Counted from the first letter of the stretch, positions 1 through 6,679 are shown. The stretch is 22,542 bases of DNA from Lentisphaeria bacterium (GCA_016302725.1 JAEDNB010000008.1:1-22542), one strand, 5' to 3'. Notes: generated by a model not told the origin, from the letters alone. Made by a program: numbers and translations.

Positions 1-82
1 TCCTTCCCCGCAGCCCCCCTGCGATGGCGCAAGGCAGGCGCAAAGCGCCTGACGCCCCACGCCCCCCATCCGTCCCTCCGTG

Positions 83-100
83 CCGCCCGCAGGGCGGTTT
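83..100 (+). terminator. Weak terminator-like hairpin
   Basis: CCGCCC (83-88) and GGGCGG (92-97) form a 6-bp GC stem with a 3-nt loop, followed by only three T. It could end an upstream transcript outside the window. The short T-tract keeps confidence low. Confidence 0.3.
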
Positions 101-212
101 CCGTGCCCTCCGTGTTCCCGCGGAGCGACCGTGTTTTCCTTAGTATGCGGCGGGAGCGAGGAAAAATTGAAAGGGGAGCGGGGAGGCGCAAGCGGATTGA
201 GGCGAGTGAGGA

Positions 213-223
213 TACATTATCCC
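213..223 (+). promoter_or_regulatory. TACATTATCCC motif, possible -10 region
   Basis: This 11-mer recurs exactly at 6630-6640, upstream of the Sel1-repeat gene, which is striking in such GC-rich DNA. TACATT or CATTAT resembles a -10 box and lies about 90 bases before the PHP-domain start. No good -35 box is seen at 16-18 bases, so this is either an unusual promoter or a shared regulatory site. Confidence 0.35.
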
Positions 224-303
224 CCGTTTTGTCCCTCCTCCCCAGTCCCCCATCCCCCTGGGTCTGGGCTCCGCTTTGCCACCCTCCCGTATTCTCCCGA
301 GAC

Positions 304-1629
304 ATGGAATCCCAACTGCTGGAGCAACTCTCCTCCTTCTACCCCTGGAAACGCGTCGCCGCCCTGCAGACCCTGGCCGCCTGCACCGAATTTCCGGAAG
401 AGAACGACGCCATGAACATGCACGTCCACTCCTTCTACTCCTACAACGGAGAGGGATGGTCCCCTGCGCGCATTGCCTTTGAGATGAGGAAGATGGGGCT
501 TCACGGGGCCGCGCTGTGCGACTTTGACGTCATCAAGGGCGTCAATGAGTTCCTGGCGGCCGGGGATTTCCTGGGCCTGCGCACCGCCGCCTCCTTTGAG
601 AGCCGCGTCTTCTTCCCGGAATACGCCGACAAGGAAATCAACTCCCCCGGGGAGCCCGGGGTTTTCTATTTCATGGGAAGCGGCTTTGTCAACGGCGACC
701 TGGCGGCGGAGTTCAAGGACCAGCTGGAGCAGGCGCACAAGCGCAACCGGGAACTCATCGCCCGGATCAACGCCGCCCTTCCCGAGTGCCAGCTCTCCTA
801 CGAAAACGATGTCCTCCCCCTCACCCCCGACAACAATGCCACGGAGCGCCACATTGTCCGCGCCTACTATGACCTGGCCATCCGCAACCAGGGCGGGGAA
901 AAGGCCGCCGCGCTCTTCTGGGCAAGGACCTTTGGGGACGATGCCGCCCAACTGGAAGGCAAATCCCCCAATGCAATGAACGAATACCTGCGGGGCAAAC
1001 TGATGAAAAAGGGCGGCCTGGGCTACCAGCAGCCCACGGAATCCACCTTCCCCCCCATCGACGAGGTCATGCAGCGCATCCGCCAATGCCGCGCCCTCCC
1101 CTGCGCCGCCTGGCTGGACGGCTCCCTGCCGGGAGAGGAAAGCCCCCGGGAGCAGTTGGAATGCCTGGCCGGGAAGGGACTGGAGATGGTCAACATCATC
1201 CCCGACCGCAACTGGAACATCAAGGACCCCTCCCGGCAGGCGGCCAGGGTGCGCTCCCTCTACGAATACATCTTCACCGCCAACTCCCTGGACCTCCCCA
1301 TCATCGTGGGAACCGAATGCAACAAGCCCGGGCAGCGGAAGGTGGACGATTTCGAAACCGCCTACCTTCGCCCCCTCATGAAGGATTTCCTCAAGGGGGC
1401 GGACGTCCTCTTCGGCCATACCCTCCTCCTCCGGTACGCCGACTACTCCTACAGCGACACCAGGGCCAAGGACGAATTCCCCGACCGGAAGAAGCGCAAC
1501 GCCTTCTTCGCCTCCGTGGGCGCCCTCCCCGTCCCCCCCGTCGACCTCCGCCTCCGCCTCGCCGAGGAAACCGACCGGGAGAAGAACCTGGACCGCATCC
1601 GGGACGCCGCCAAGGCCGGGCGCTGGTAA
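304..1629 (+). CDS. PHP-domain metal-dependent hydrolase-like protein
   Basis: A 441-residue protein with a PHP (polymerase and histidinol phosphatase) fold in its first third. The first metal motif is H40-V-H42 in MNMHVHSFYSYNGEG. It is followed by an acidic pair D73/D75 (LCDFDV) and E99 (SFESR), in the order expected of PHP proteins. The family uses bound metals to hydrolyse phosphoesters; the substrate cannot be told from sequence. There is no signal peptide, so it is cytoplasmic. The in-frame frame extends upstream to 103, but that stretch is low-complexity Arg/Pro/Ser. ATG 304 starts the plausible protein, although no Shine-Dalgarno sequence precedes it. The gene appears monocistronic, with its own leader and a terminator-like hairpin after the stop. 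A related PHP phosphatase or nuclease role is possible; I do not assign a pathway. Confidence 0.8.
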   Translation: MESQLLEQLSSFYPWKRVAALQTLAACTEFPEENDAMNMHVHSFYSYNGEGWSPARIAFEMRKMGLHGAALCDFDVIKGVNEFLAAGDFLGLRTAASFESRVFFPEYADKEINSPGEPGVFYFMGSGFVNGDLAAEFKDQLEQAHKRNRELIARINAALPECQLSYENDVLPLTPDNNATERHIVRAYYDLAIRNQGGEKAAALFWARTFGDDAAQLEGKSPNAMNEYLRGKLMKKGGLGYQQPTESTFPPIDEVMQRIRQCRALPCAAWLDGSLPGEESPREQLECLAGKGLEMVNIIPDRNWNIKDPSRQAARVRSLYEYIFTANSLDLPIIVGTECNKPGQRKVDDFETAYLRPLMKDFLKGADVLFGHTLLLRYADYSYSDTRAKDEFPDRKKRNAFFASVGALPVPPVDLRLRLAEETDREKNLDRIRDAAKAGRW

Positions 1630-1649
1630 TCCCCCCTGCCACAGGCACG

Positions 1650-1681
1650 CCCCGGCCTCCCGCAAGGCTGGCCGGGGGTTT
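1650..1681 (+). terminator. Putative terminator after PHP-domain gene
   Basis: CCCCGGCC (1650-1657) pairs perfectly with GGCCGGGG (1670-1677) across a 12-nt loop, 20 bases after the stop codon. Only GTTT follows, so the U-tract is poor. A distinct promoter lies 60 bases downstream, consistent with a transcript end here. Confidence 0.45.
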
Positions 1682-1738
1682 GCCCGCCGAACGCCCCGGG
1701 CCAGCTCTTCCCCCGGTGCACGGCCCTCGCCGACTCCC

Positions 1739-1766
1739 TTGAAAAAAGGGAAAAAGGCCTTATATT
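1739..1766 (+). promoter_or_regulatory. Sigma70-type promoter for secG
   Basis: TTGAAA (1739-1744) and TATATT (1761-1766) are separated by 16 bases, close to the housekeeping consensus. They sit in an AT-rich island within GC-rich DNA. The predicted transcript would start near 1773, leaving a roughly 100-base C/T-rich 5' leader before secG at 1874. This is the clearest promoter in the window. Confidence 0.75.
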
Positions 1767-1873
1767 CCGACGCTTAACGCCCGTTGCCCTGGCCTTTTGC
1801 GCCCCATCCCCCCAGAGGAGAGGCGCCCCTCTCGCACAGGCAGCCTTTCCCCCGACCTCCCCCCCTTTCCACC

Positions 1874-2266
1874 ATGGCCATTCTCTCCCTCATCCTCACC
1901 ATCATCTCCGTGCTGACGGCAATCCTGCTCACCCTGCTGGTCCTTGTCCAGAATCCCAAGGGCAGCGGCGGAATCGGCGCCATCGGCGGGGGAGTCTCCG
2001 AGGCCATGTTCGGGGCTTCCGCCCCCTCCGCCCTGGTGAAGGGGACGGTCATCCTGGCGGTGGTCTTCCTCCTCTCCACCCTCTTCAATGTGGCCATCCA
2101 GGGAAGGATCGCCAACCAAAAGTCCGTGGGTGACACCATCGCCGCACCTGCCGCTCCTGCGGAGGCCGCACCCGCTCCTGCGGAGGCCGCACCCGCTCCT
2201 GCGGAGGCCGCACCTGCCGCTCCTGCCGCTCCTGCGGAGGCTGCGCCGGCGCAGGAGGCCAACTGA
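1874..2266 (+). CDS. secG: Preprotein translocase subunit SecG
   Basis: A 130-residue protein matching SecG, the small subunit of the SecYEG inner-membrane channel that helps SecA-driven protein export. The N-terminus is a membrane helix (about residues 3-25) ending in LVQNPKGSGG. A short linker with the glycine-rich/SEAMFG segment follows, then a second helix (about 54-75). The family is usually 75-110 residues; the extra length is an Ala-Pro-Glu tail (about residues 88-130) encoded by a 21-bp tandem repeat. ATG 1874 was chosen because it begins the first helix directly; an upstream in-frame ATG at 1784 would add a low-complexity stretch. The start is preceded by CCTCCCCCCCTTTCC, not a Shine-Dalgarno sequence. 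The EF-G2-type gene follows 167 bases downstream. Confidence 0.93.
   Translation: MAILSLILTIISVLTAILLTLLVLVQNPKGSGGIGAIGGGVSEAMFGASAPSALVKGTVILAVVFLLSTLFNVAIQGRIANQKSVGDTIAAPAAPAEAAPAPAEAAPAPAEAAPAAPAAPAEAAPAQEAN
2153..2215 (+). repeat. 21-bp tandem repeat in the secG tail
   Basis: Three head-to-tail copies (2153-2173, 2174-2194, 2195-2215) of GCTCCTGCGGAGGCCGCACC plus one base (C, C, T), with degenerate partial copies continuing to about 2240. Each unit encodes APAEAAP. The unit is a multiple of three, so copy-number change would lengthen or shorten the tail without a frameshift. Confidence 0.9.
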
Positions 2267-2273
2267 TTTTTTT
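2229..2273 (+). terminator. Possible weak terminator overlapping the secG stop
   Basis: CTCCTGCG (2229-2236) can pair with CGCAGGAG (2250-2257), and a perfect 14-bp palindrome lies at 2241-2254. A run of seven T follows at 2267-2273, but nine bases separate stem and T-run, which is long for an intrinsic terminator. It might only reduce readthrough into the EF-G2 gene. Confidence 0.3.
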
Positions 2274-2433
2274 CAGGGGCCTGCCCCTCCCCCTTTCCCG
2301 CCCGGCAAGGCAGTGCGCCGCGATGGCCGGGGAAAAAGCGGGGAGCCATCTCCCCAGGGTTCCTTTCGCCGTGGACGCCCATGTCGCCTCCACGGTTTCT
2401 TTTTGTCCGGGCAATGCCCCCACTTTCCACTCC

Positions 2434-4467
2434 ATGAGCAGCGACCTATCGAAGATCCGCAACCTCGGCATCATCGCCCACATCGACGCCGGCAAGACCA
2501 GCACGACGGAGGGGCTCCTTTTCTTCTCCGGGCTGACCCACCGCTACGGAAACATCGATGAAGGCACCACGGTGATGGATTTCCTCCCCGACGAACGCGC
2601 CCGGGGAATCACCATCATGGCCGCCGCCGCCGTCATCCCCTGGGGCGAATACGAATACCACCTCATCGACACTCCCGGACACATCGACTTCACGGCGGAG
2701 GTGGAGCGCTCCCTGCGCGCCATCGACGGCGCGGTGGTCATCTTCAGCGCCGTGGAGGGGGTGGAGGCACAGTCCGAGAAGGTCTGGCACCAGGCCGACG
2801 GCTACGGCGTCCCGAAAATCGCCTTCGTGAACAAGATGGACCGCATTGGCGCGTCCTACTCCCGCACCTGCCGGAACATCGACGAGAAGTTCGGCGGAGT
2901 CGCCCTTCCCATGCAGTATCCCGACGGGGAGGAGAGCGAATTCCACGGCATGGTGGACCTCCTCACCATGGAATATCTCCAGTTCCAGGGGGAGCGCAAG
3001 GAAACCGTGGCACGGCTGCCCATCCCCGAAGCCCTGCAGGAAGAGGCCGCCGCCGCACGGGAAAGCCTCATCGAACGAGTCTCCGACCACTCCGACGAGG
3101 TCGCCTCCCTCTTCCTGGAAGGGGAGGAAGTCCCCCTGGACCTCCTCCGGAGGGAAATCCGGCGCCTGACCCTGGCACGGGAACTGGTCCCCGTCTTCCT
3201 GGGAAGCGCCAAGCGGGAAATCGGCGTCCAACCCCTGGCGGACGCCATCGGCGCCTACCTGCCCTCCCCCATTGACATTCCCGAATACCCCGCCACGGAC
3301 CGCCGCACGGGGAAGGAATGCGCCGTCCACGCCGATCCCAAGGAGGCCTTCTCCGGCTTCATCTTCAAAATCAACGCCTCCAATACCGCAGACCTCTTCT
3401 TCCTGCGCATCTACTCCGGGACCCTCCACGCCAACGACCAACTGGTCAATGCCAGGACCGGGGAAAAGGTCCGCGCCAAGCAACTCTACCGCATCTACGC
3501 CAAGTCCACCGAGCAGATCCAGGAGGCCGGCCCCGGGGACATCGTGGGCCTCACCGGCCTGAAGGAGTGCGGCATCGGAGACACCCTCTGCGCCCCCCAG
3601 CGGGTCCTCTCCTTCGGGGGAATCCTCTTCCCCGAACCCGTCATCTCCATGGTCGTGGAACCCAAGTTCTCCAAGGACAAGGACAAGCTGGACGACGCCC
3701 TGAACCTCCTCTGCCGGGAAGACCAGACCCTCCGGCGCTCCACCGCCGAGGAGACAGGGCAGCGGGTCATCTCCGGCATGGGGGAACTCCACCTGGAAGT
3801 CAGCCTCAAGCGCGTCTCCACCGATTTCGGCGTGGAAATCCGCACCGGCGAACCCCGCGTCGCCTACCGGGAGACCATCCTCAAGCCCACCACCGTCCAC
3901 ACCGTCTTCAACAAGACCATCGGGGACTCCGTCTTCTATGCGGAAGTCACCATCGACTTCGCTCCGGGGGACCGGGAGGGGGACCCCTTCCAGATTCAGG
4001 ACAAGACCCGGGGCAGCATCCCCCGGGCGCTCCTGGAGGCGGCCACCCAGGCCCTCCAGGACGGGCTCCGCACGGGGGGCCTCCAGGGCTACCCCATGAT
4101 TTTCGTGAACGCCACCCTGAAGGAGCTGGTCTTCTCCCAGGACACCACCACCCCGGGCGCCGTGGCGGGGGCCGTCAACGAAGCCATTACCCAAGGCCTG
4201 CAGCAGGCAGGCACGGTCATCCTGGAACCCCTCATGAAACTGGAGGTGCTCGCCCCCGAGGAAACCGTGGGCGAAATCTCCATGTATCTCCAGCCGCGCC
4301 GCGCCATCATCAGCGACATGCTCCAGGTGGGCACCATGCGCAAGATTGTCTGCCATGTGCCCCTGGCGGAGATGTTCGGCTTTGGCAAGGCCCTGCCCAG
4401 GCTCTCCGGAGGGCGTGGATCCTTCTCCCTGGAACCCTCCGGCTACCAGGAAAAGCCCGCCTCCTAG
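2434..4467 (+). CDS. Elongation factor G family GTPase, EF-G2/recycling type
   Basis: A 677-residue translational GTPase. GTP-binding motifs are intact: P-loop AHIDAGKT (15-22), switch II DTPGH (79-83) and NKMD (133-136). Domain IV differs from the translocating EF-G. The usual QSGGxGQ loop is replaced by a stretch ending NKTIGD (493-498), and the tip reads LKELVFSQDTTTPGA. In my recollection this resembles mitochondrial EF-G2 (RTLGD and LHSLTIHPGTS), which with spirochaetal EF-G2 works with RRF in ribosome recycling rather than translocation. The C-terminus has the conserved EPLMKLEV and VPLAEMFGF blocks. ATG 2434 was preferred over an in-frame ATG at 2323, because the family starts a few residues before KIRNLGIIAHIDAGK. 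The gene lies between secG and tRNA-Val. A divergent translocase cannot be excluded; EF-G family membership is certain. Confidence 0.9.
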   Translation: MSSDLSKIRNLGIIAHIDAGKTSTTEGLLFFSGLTHRYGNIDEGTTVMDFLPDERARGITIMAAAAVIPWGEYEYHLIDTPGHIDFTAEVERSLRAIDGAVVIFSAVEGVEAQSEKVWHQADGYGVPKIAFVNKMDRIGASYSRTCRNIDEKFGGVALPMQYPDGEESEFHGMVDLLTMEYLQFQGERKETVARLPIPEALQEEAAAARESLIERVSDHSDEVASLFLEGEEVPLDLLRREIRRLTLARELVPVFLGSAKREIGVQPLADAIGAYLPSPIDIPEYPATDRRTGKECAVHADPKEAFSGFIFKINASNTADLFFLRIYSGTLHANDQLVNARTGEKVRAKQLYRIYAKSTEQIQEAGPGDIVGLTGLKECGIGDTLCAPQRVLSFGGILFPEPVISMVVEPKFSKDKDKLDDALNLLCREDQTLRRSTAEETGQRVISGMGELHLEVSLKRVSTDFGVEIRTGEPRVAYRETILKPTTVHTVFNKTIGDSVFYAEVTIDFAPGDREGDPFQIQDKTRGSIPRALLEAATQALQDGLRTGGLQGYPMIFVNATLKELVFSQDTTTPGAVAGAVNEAITQGLQQAGTVILEPLMKLEVLAPEETVGEISMYLQPRRAIISDMLQVGTMRKIVCHVPLAEMFGFGKALPRLSGGRGSFSLEPSGYQEKPAS

Positions 4468-4483
4468 GCCTCCTCCCTTTCCC

Positions 4484-4560
4484 GGGCGATTAGCTCAGTT
4501 GGTTAGAGCGCAACGCTTACACCGTTGATGTCGAGGGTTCGAGTCCCCCATCGCCCACCA
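4484..4560 (+). tRNA. tRNA-Val (anticodon TAC)
   Basis: A full cloverleaf with 7-bp acceptor stem GGGCGAT/ATCGCCC (4484-4490 with 4550-4556). The D arm is GCTC...GAGC and the anticodon stem is CAACG/CGTTG. The loop CTTACAC (4516-4522) gives anticodon TAC at 4518-4520. The variable loop has 5 nt, the T loop is TTCGAGT, and discriminator A plus CCA is encoded. The T stem GAGGG/CCCCC has one A-C mismatch (4534 with 4548), where many bacterial tRNA-Val genes have CCCTC. The gene starts 16 bases after the EF-G2-type stop, with no promoter between them, so it is probably processed from that transcript. A strong terminator follows. Confidence 0.96.
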
Positions 4561-4603
4561 TTTCCCCTCCCCAGCCCCCCCGCCGCCGAGAGGCGAAGAG
4601 GCC

Positions 4604-4639
4604 ATGCCCCGCCCTTTCCCCGGCGGGGCATTCTATTTT
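4604..4639 (+). terminator. Intrinsic terminator after tRNA-Val
   Basis: A perfect 10-bp stem, ATGCCCCGCC (4604-4613) with GGCGGGGCAT (4622-4631), has an 8-nt loop and runs into TTCTATTTT. It ends the secG/EF-G2/tRNA transcription region and separates it from the sigma-factor operon. Confidence 0.85.
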
Positions 4640-4693
4640 CCGGCTCCCTTTCCTTCGGGCAATAAATCCCCCGCTTCTCCCGTTTTTCCCGCA

Positions 4694-5266
4694 ATGACAC
4701 CCGAATCCCCTCCATCATCCGAAGCCGCCTCGCCTCCGGAGGACGAGGTCCTCATCCGGCTGTGCATGGATGGTTCGGACAGGGCCTTCGACCAACTCTA
4801 CCAGCGGTACCGGCTGCCCCTCTTCGCCTATCTCCACAGGATTCTTCCGGAGCGGGGGGACTTGACGGAGGACATCTTCCAGCAGACCTGGATTCGCGCC
4901 TTGCGCTCCCTGGGGCGCTACCACCACCGGGAAAAGTTCCTGGCCTGGCTCTGTCGAATCGCCCACAATCTGGCCATGGACCATTTCCGCTCCACCCGGG
5001 AATCCCAGAGAAGCGAACTCCCTCCCTCCCTGGCTTCAGACGCCCCCTCCCCGGACAAGGAGCTCTCCCGCCTGGAACTCCGGCGGGCCCTGGAAAAGGC
5101 CATCTCCCGCCTCCCCCCGGAGCAGCAGGAGGTAATCCGCCTGCGGGAGGAGGGCCTCCCCTTCAAGGAAATTGCCCGAAGACAATGCATCAGCATCAAC
5201 ACCGCCCTGGGCAGAATGCGATACGCCGTCCTGAACCTGAAAAAACTCCTCTCCCACCACCTATGA
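4694..5266 (+). CDS. ECF-family RNA polymerase sigma factor
   Basis: A 190-residue extracytoplasmic-function sigma factor, the usual size for the family. Region 2 spans about residues 33-101: FDQLYQRYRLPLFAYLHR, then DLTEDIFQQTWIRAL, then FLAWLCRIAHNLAMDHFR. It binds core polymerase and recognises the -10 element. After a variable linker, region 4 (about 133-185) has RLPPEQQEVIRLREE and the helix-turn-helix FKEIARRQCISINTALGRMR for -35 recognition. ATG 4694 is chosen over an in-frame ATG at 4604, which lies inside the preceding terminator. The stop overlaps the start of the anti-sigma gene by four bases (ATGA), so the two are translationally coupled. It probably controls its own operon, but I could not identify its promoter. 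Confidence 0.93.
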   Translation: MTPESPPSSEAASPPEDEVLIRLCMDGSDRAFDQLYQRYRLPLFAYLHRILPERGDLTEDIFQQTWIRALRSLGRYHHREKFLAWLCRIAHNLAMDHFRSTRESQRSELPPSLASDAPSPDKELSRLELRRALEKAISRLPPEQQEVIRLREEGLPFKEIARRQCISINTALGRMRYAVLNLKKLLSHHL

Positions 5267-5727
5267 ACAACCCCCTTTGCCAAGAGACGCAGACCGCGCT
5301 TCTGACCCGGCAGGAGGCGGGCGCCGCCCTCCCCCCCCAGGCCGTAGACCACCTGAAGGAGTGCCAGGAGTGCCGGGAGTTCCAGGAAACCCTCTCCCTC
5401 CTCCTCCCCCCCGCCCCCCCCAGGGAACTGGACGAGGCGGTCCGGGAACAGTGCCACACCTCCCTCCGCTTCACCCGGTGGAGGCGGCGCCTGCGCCCCG
5501 CCCTCTGGACCTCCGCCGCAGCCGCCTTGCTCCTAGCCGGCTCCCTCTTCCTGCACCACTCCGCCAAACCCGCCCCCGACATGCCTTCCCGGCAAGCCGC
5601 CCAGCCCCCCCGCCATGAGGACAGCTGGGAGGAGGTCATGCTCCTGGACACCGAGTTCTCCCTGGCCAACGCCGACCTCTCCTCCCTGGAACTCCAACTC
5701 GACCTCCTTGTGGCAGACCTCTACTAG
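5263..5727 (+). CDS. Membrane anti-sigma factor, ZAS (zinc) type
   Basis: A 154-residue single-pass membrane protein, the expected partner of the upstream sigma factor. The cytoplasmic N-terminus has the zinc anti-sigma motif HX3CX2C, H30-LKE-C34-QE-C37, with C6 as a possible fourth ligand. This is the zf-HC2-like layout that wraps an ECF sigma factor and holds it inactive. A basic stretch (RWRRRLRP, 72-79) precedes the one membrane helix at about 80-97. An acidic extracytoplasmic tail of about 55 residues follows, rich in Leu/Glu/Asp. Such tails sense a signal or are cut by proteases to release the sigma factor. The start overlaps the sigma stop by 4 bp, and the next gene begins six bases after its stop. 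Family assignment rests on motif and context; the signal is unknown. Confidence 0.88.
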   Translation: MNNPLCQETQTALLTRQEAGAALPPQAVDHLKECQECREFQETLSLLLPPAPPRELDEAVREQCHTSLRFTRWRRRLRPALWTSAAAALLLAGSLFLHHSAKPAPDMPSRQAAQPPRHEDSWEEVMLLDTEFSLANADLSSLELQLDLLVADLY

Positions 5728-5733
5728 ACGACC

Positions 5734-6420
5734 ATGACAACGATGAACTGCCTCGCCCTCCTCCTCCTTCTCTCCAGCCTCCTCGCCCCACCCCGACTGG
5801 CCACCCAGGAGGCGCCCCCGACACCGCCCCCGGCCGCGCGGGAGGCCAACTCCCTCCCCGATGAACTGCCCCCTCCCCACATGGCGCCGGAACTCCATGA
5901 GTTCCTGGAACGACTCAAGGAGGAAAACCCGGAGGAATTCAAACGACTGGAGGAACTCCGGCGAAAGGACCGGAGGGCCTTCCGGGAGGAACTGGCCCGC
6001 AAACTCCCCCGCAAGCCCTGGGAGATGATGGACCGCCGGCAATTGGAACTGGACCGGGAATGCTGGGAACTCGCCAGGAAAGTCCGGGAATGCCAGGACC
6101 CCCAGGAGGCCCAACGCCTCCAGGCGCAACTGAAGGCAAAGGTGGAGGAAACCGTCGACCTCCTGGTAAACCAGACGAGAAAACGGCTGGAGGAGATGAA
6201 CAAACGACTCCAGGCCATCGAGGAAAACCGGGACAACATCCTGGAAAAGAAAATGGATTTCTACCTCCATGCCCCTTTCCCCCAGCATATCGCCCCGGGC
6301 AGGGAAAGAAGACCCCCCAGGCCTGCGCCAGAGGGAAGACGCCCCCACAGGCAGCCCCCACAGGAAAATCCCCAGGGGGAAATGCCGCCACCGCCTCCGG
6401 GAACGGCTTGCGGAGAATGA
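5734..6420 (+). CDS. Secreted coiled-coil protein linked to the sigma/anti-sigma pair
   Basis: A 228-residue protein I cannot name. The first 24 residues form a hydrophobic export signal (CLALLLLLSSLL) with likely cleavage near RLA-TQ. ATG 5743 is an equally good start. Next is a Pro-rich linker, then a long charged helical region (about 52-176) with heptad-like Leu spacing and many Glu/Arg/Lys. The tail (about 187-228) is Pro/Arg-rich and disordered. The layout, sigma then anti-sigma then periplasmic helical protein, recalls systems such as CnrH-CnrY-CnrX and CpxP-like sensors. I see no metal-binding motif that proves the comparison. Infer a periplasmic modulator or target of the ECF system. 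It is followed by the AT-rich gap at 6421. Confidence 0.75.
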   Translation: MTTMNCLALLLLLSSLLAPPRLATQEAPPTPPPAAREANSLPDELPPPHMAPELHEFLERLKEENPEEFKRLEELRRKDRRAFREELARKLPRKPWEMMDRRQLELDRECWELARKVRECQDPQEAQRLQAQLKAKVEETVDLLVNQTRKRLEEMNKRLQAIEENRDNILEKKMDFYLHAPFPQHIAPGRERRPPRPAPEGRRPHRQPPQENPQGEMPPPPPGTACGE

Positions 6421-6435
6421 TTATAACTAATTGAT

Positions 6436-6441
6436 TATAAT
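6436..6441 (+). promoter_or_regulatory. Consensus -10 box in the AT-rich patch
   Basis: An exact TATAAT in an otherwise GC-rich neighbourhood, with AT-rich repeats around it. No good -35 hexamer sits 16-18 bases upstream on the + strand. It may depend on an activator or another sigma factor. It would transcribe the structured gap and then the Sel1-pan gene run. Confidence 0.4.
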
Positions 6442-6478
6442 ATAGTTATTACAAACAAGGCCACCTTTTGCAAAAGAG

Positions 6479-6507
6479 GGGCGGGTCGTGCATGGCATGG
6501 CCCGCCC
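6479..6507 (+). other. 12-bp hairpin in the 6421-6679 gap
   Basis: GGGCGGG (6479-6485) pairs perfectly with CCCGCCC (6501-6507). The stem continues inward by five more pairs (two G-U and one U-G wobble among them) to a CAUGG loop. No T-tract follows, so it is not a normal intrinsic terminator. Together with the 6515-6539 hairpin it suggests a folded leader RNA. Confidence 0.55.
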
Positions 6508-6514
6508 TCATGGC

Positions 6515-6539
6515 GTACGCCCCGTGCCTCCGGGCGTAC
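6515..6539 (+). other. 8-bp hairpin in the 6421-6679 gap
   Basis: GTACGCCC (6515-6522) pairs perfectly with GGGCGTAC (6532-6539) over a 9-nt loop. It is flanked by CATG copies (6509-6512 and 6543-6546) that can extend the helix after a small internal loop. No T-tract follows. Confidence 0.55.
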
Positions 6540-6629
6540 CCGCATGGGCCAGGGGGCTGCGGGAGGGGAAAGGGGCACGGCCCAGGCAGAGAAATGGGCG
6601 GAATCCCCGCCTTCGCGCCTTCAGGGGGT

Positions 6630-6640
6630 TACATTATCCC
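6630..6640 (+). promoter_or_regulatory. Second TACATTATCCC motif
   Basis: Exact copy of the 11-mer at 213-223, here 50 bases before the Sel1-repeat start codon. It may be a -10 element or a common regulatory site. A -35 match was not found. Confidence 0.35.
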
Positions 6641-6679
6641 ACGCCCTGTCTCCCTTCTCCCCGTCTTCCCTTCAGGACC

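Larger units (their letters stand above)
1..303. other. Non-coding leader with small hairpins
   Basis: I see no convincing gene here; open frames across it have proline/arginine-rich translations typical of GC-rich shadow frames. It holds a perfect 7-bp hairpin with a 3-nt loop at 35-51 (arm CAGGCGC). A second hairpin at 83-97 (CCGCCC-GCA-GGGCGG) is followed by TTT and could be the weak terminator of a gene left of the window. A TACATTATCCC motif lies at 213-223, about 90 bases before the first start codon. The last 60 bases are C/T-rich, as are most leaders in this window. Confidence 0.5.
6421..6679 (+). other. Gene-free gap with AT-rich patch and strong hairpins
   Basis: No gene is supported here. 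The gap starts with a roughly 35-base AT-rich patch containing TATAAT (6436-6441). Two copies of GATTATAA lie at 6419-6426 and 6433-6440, and an inverted repeat ATAACTA/TAGTTAT at 6423-6429 and 6443-6449. Then come a perfect palindrome CTTTTGCAAAAG (6465-6476), a 12-bp hairpin (6479-6507), a second 8-bp hairpin (6515-6539) and a 5-bp hairpin (6597-6611). TACATTATCCC lies at 6630-6640, before the Sel1 gene. It could be a structured 5' leader, a small RNA gene, or operator DNA. No known riboswitch signature was recognised. Confidence 0.55.

Noticed and set aside
2323..2433. Upstream in-frame ATG for the EF-G2-type gene
   Set aside because: It would add 37 residues with no match to EF-G N-termini; ATG 2434 gives the usual start.
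2446..4356. Long minus-strand open frame (636 codons) opposite the EF-G2-type gene
   Set aside because: Its translation is Gly/Val/Asp/Leu-rich with no family motif, as expected opposite a GC-rich gene. The + strand frame has all GTPase motifs.
6488..6679. Upstream start for the Sel1-repeat gene
   Set aside because: The added segment is Arg/Pro-rich, lies in hairpin-forming DNA and would bury the signal peptide.
6421..6679. Known riboswitch, RNase P, tmRNA or SRP RNA
   Set aside because: I looked for the conserved cores of cobalamin, TPP, SAM, glycine and cyclic-di-GMP riboswitches and of these RNAs and recognised none.
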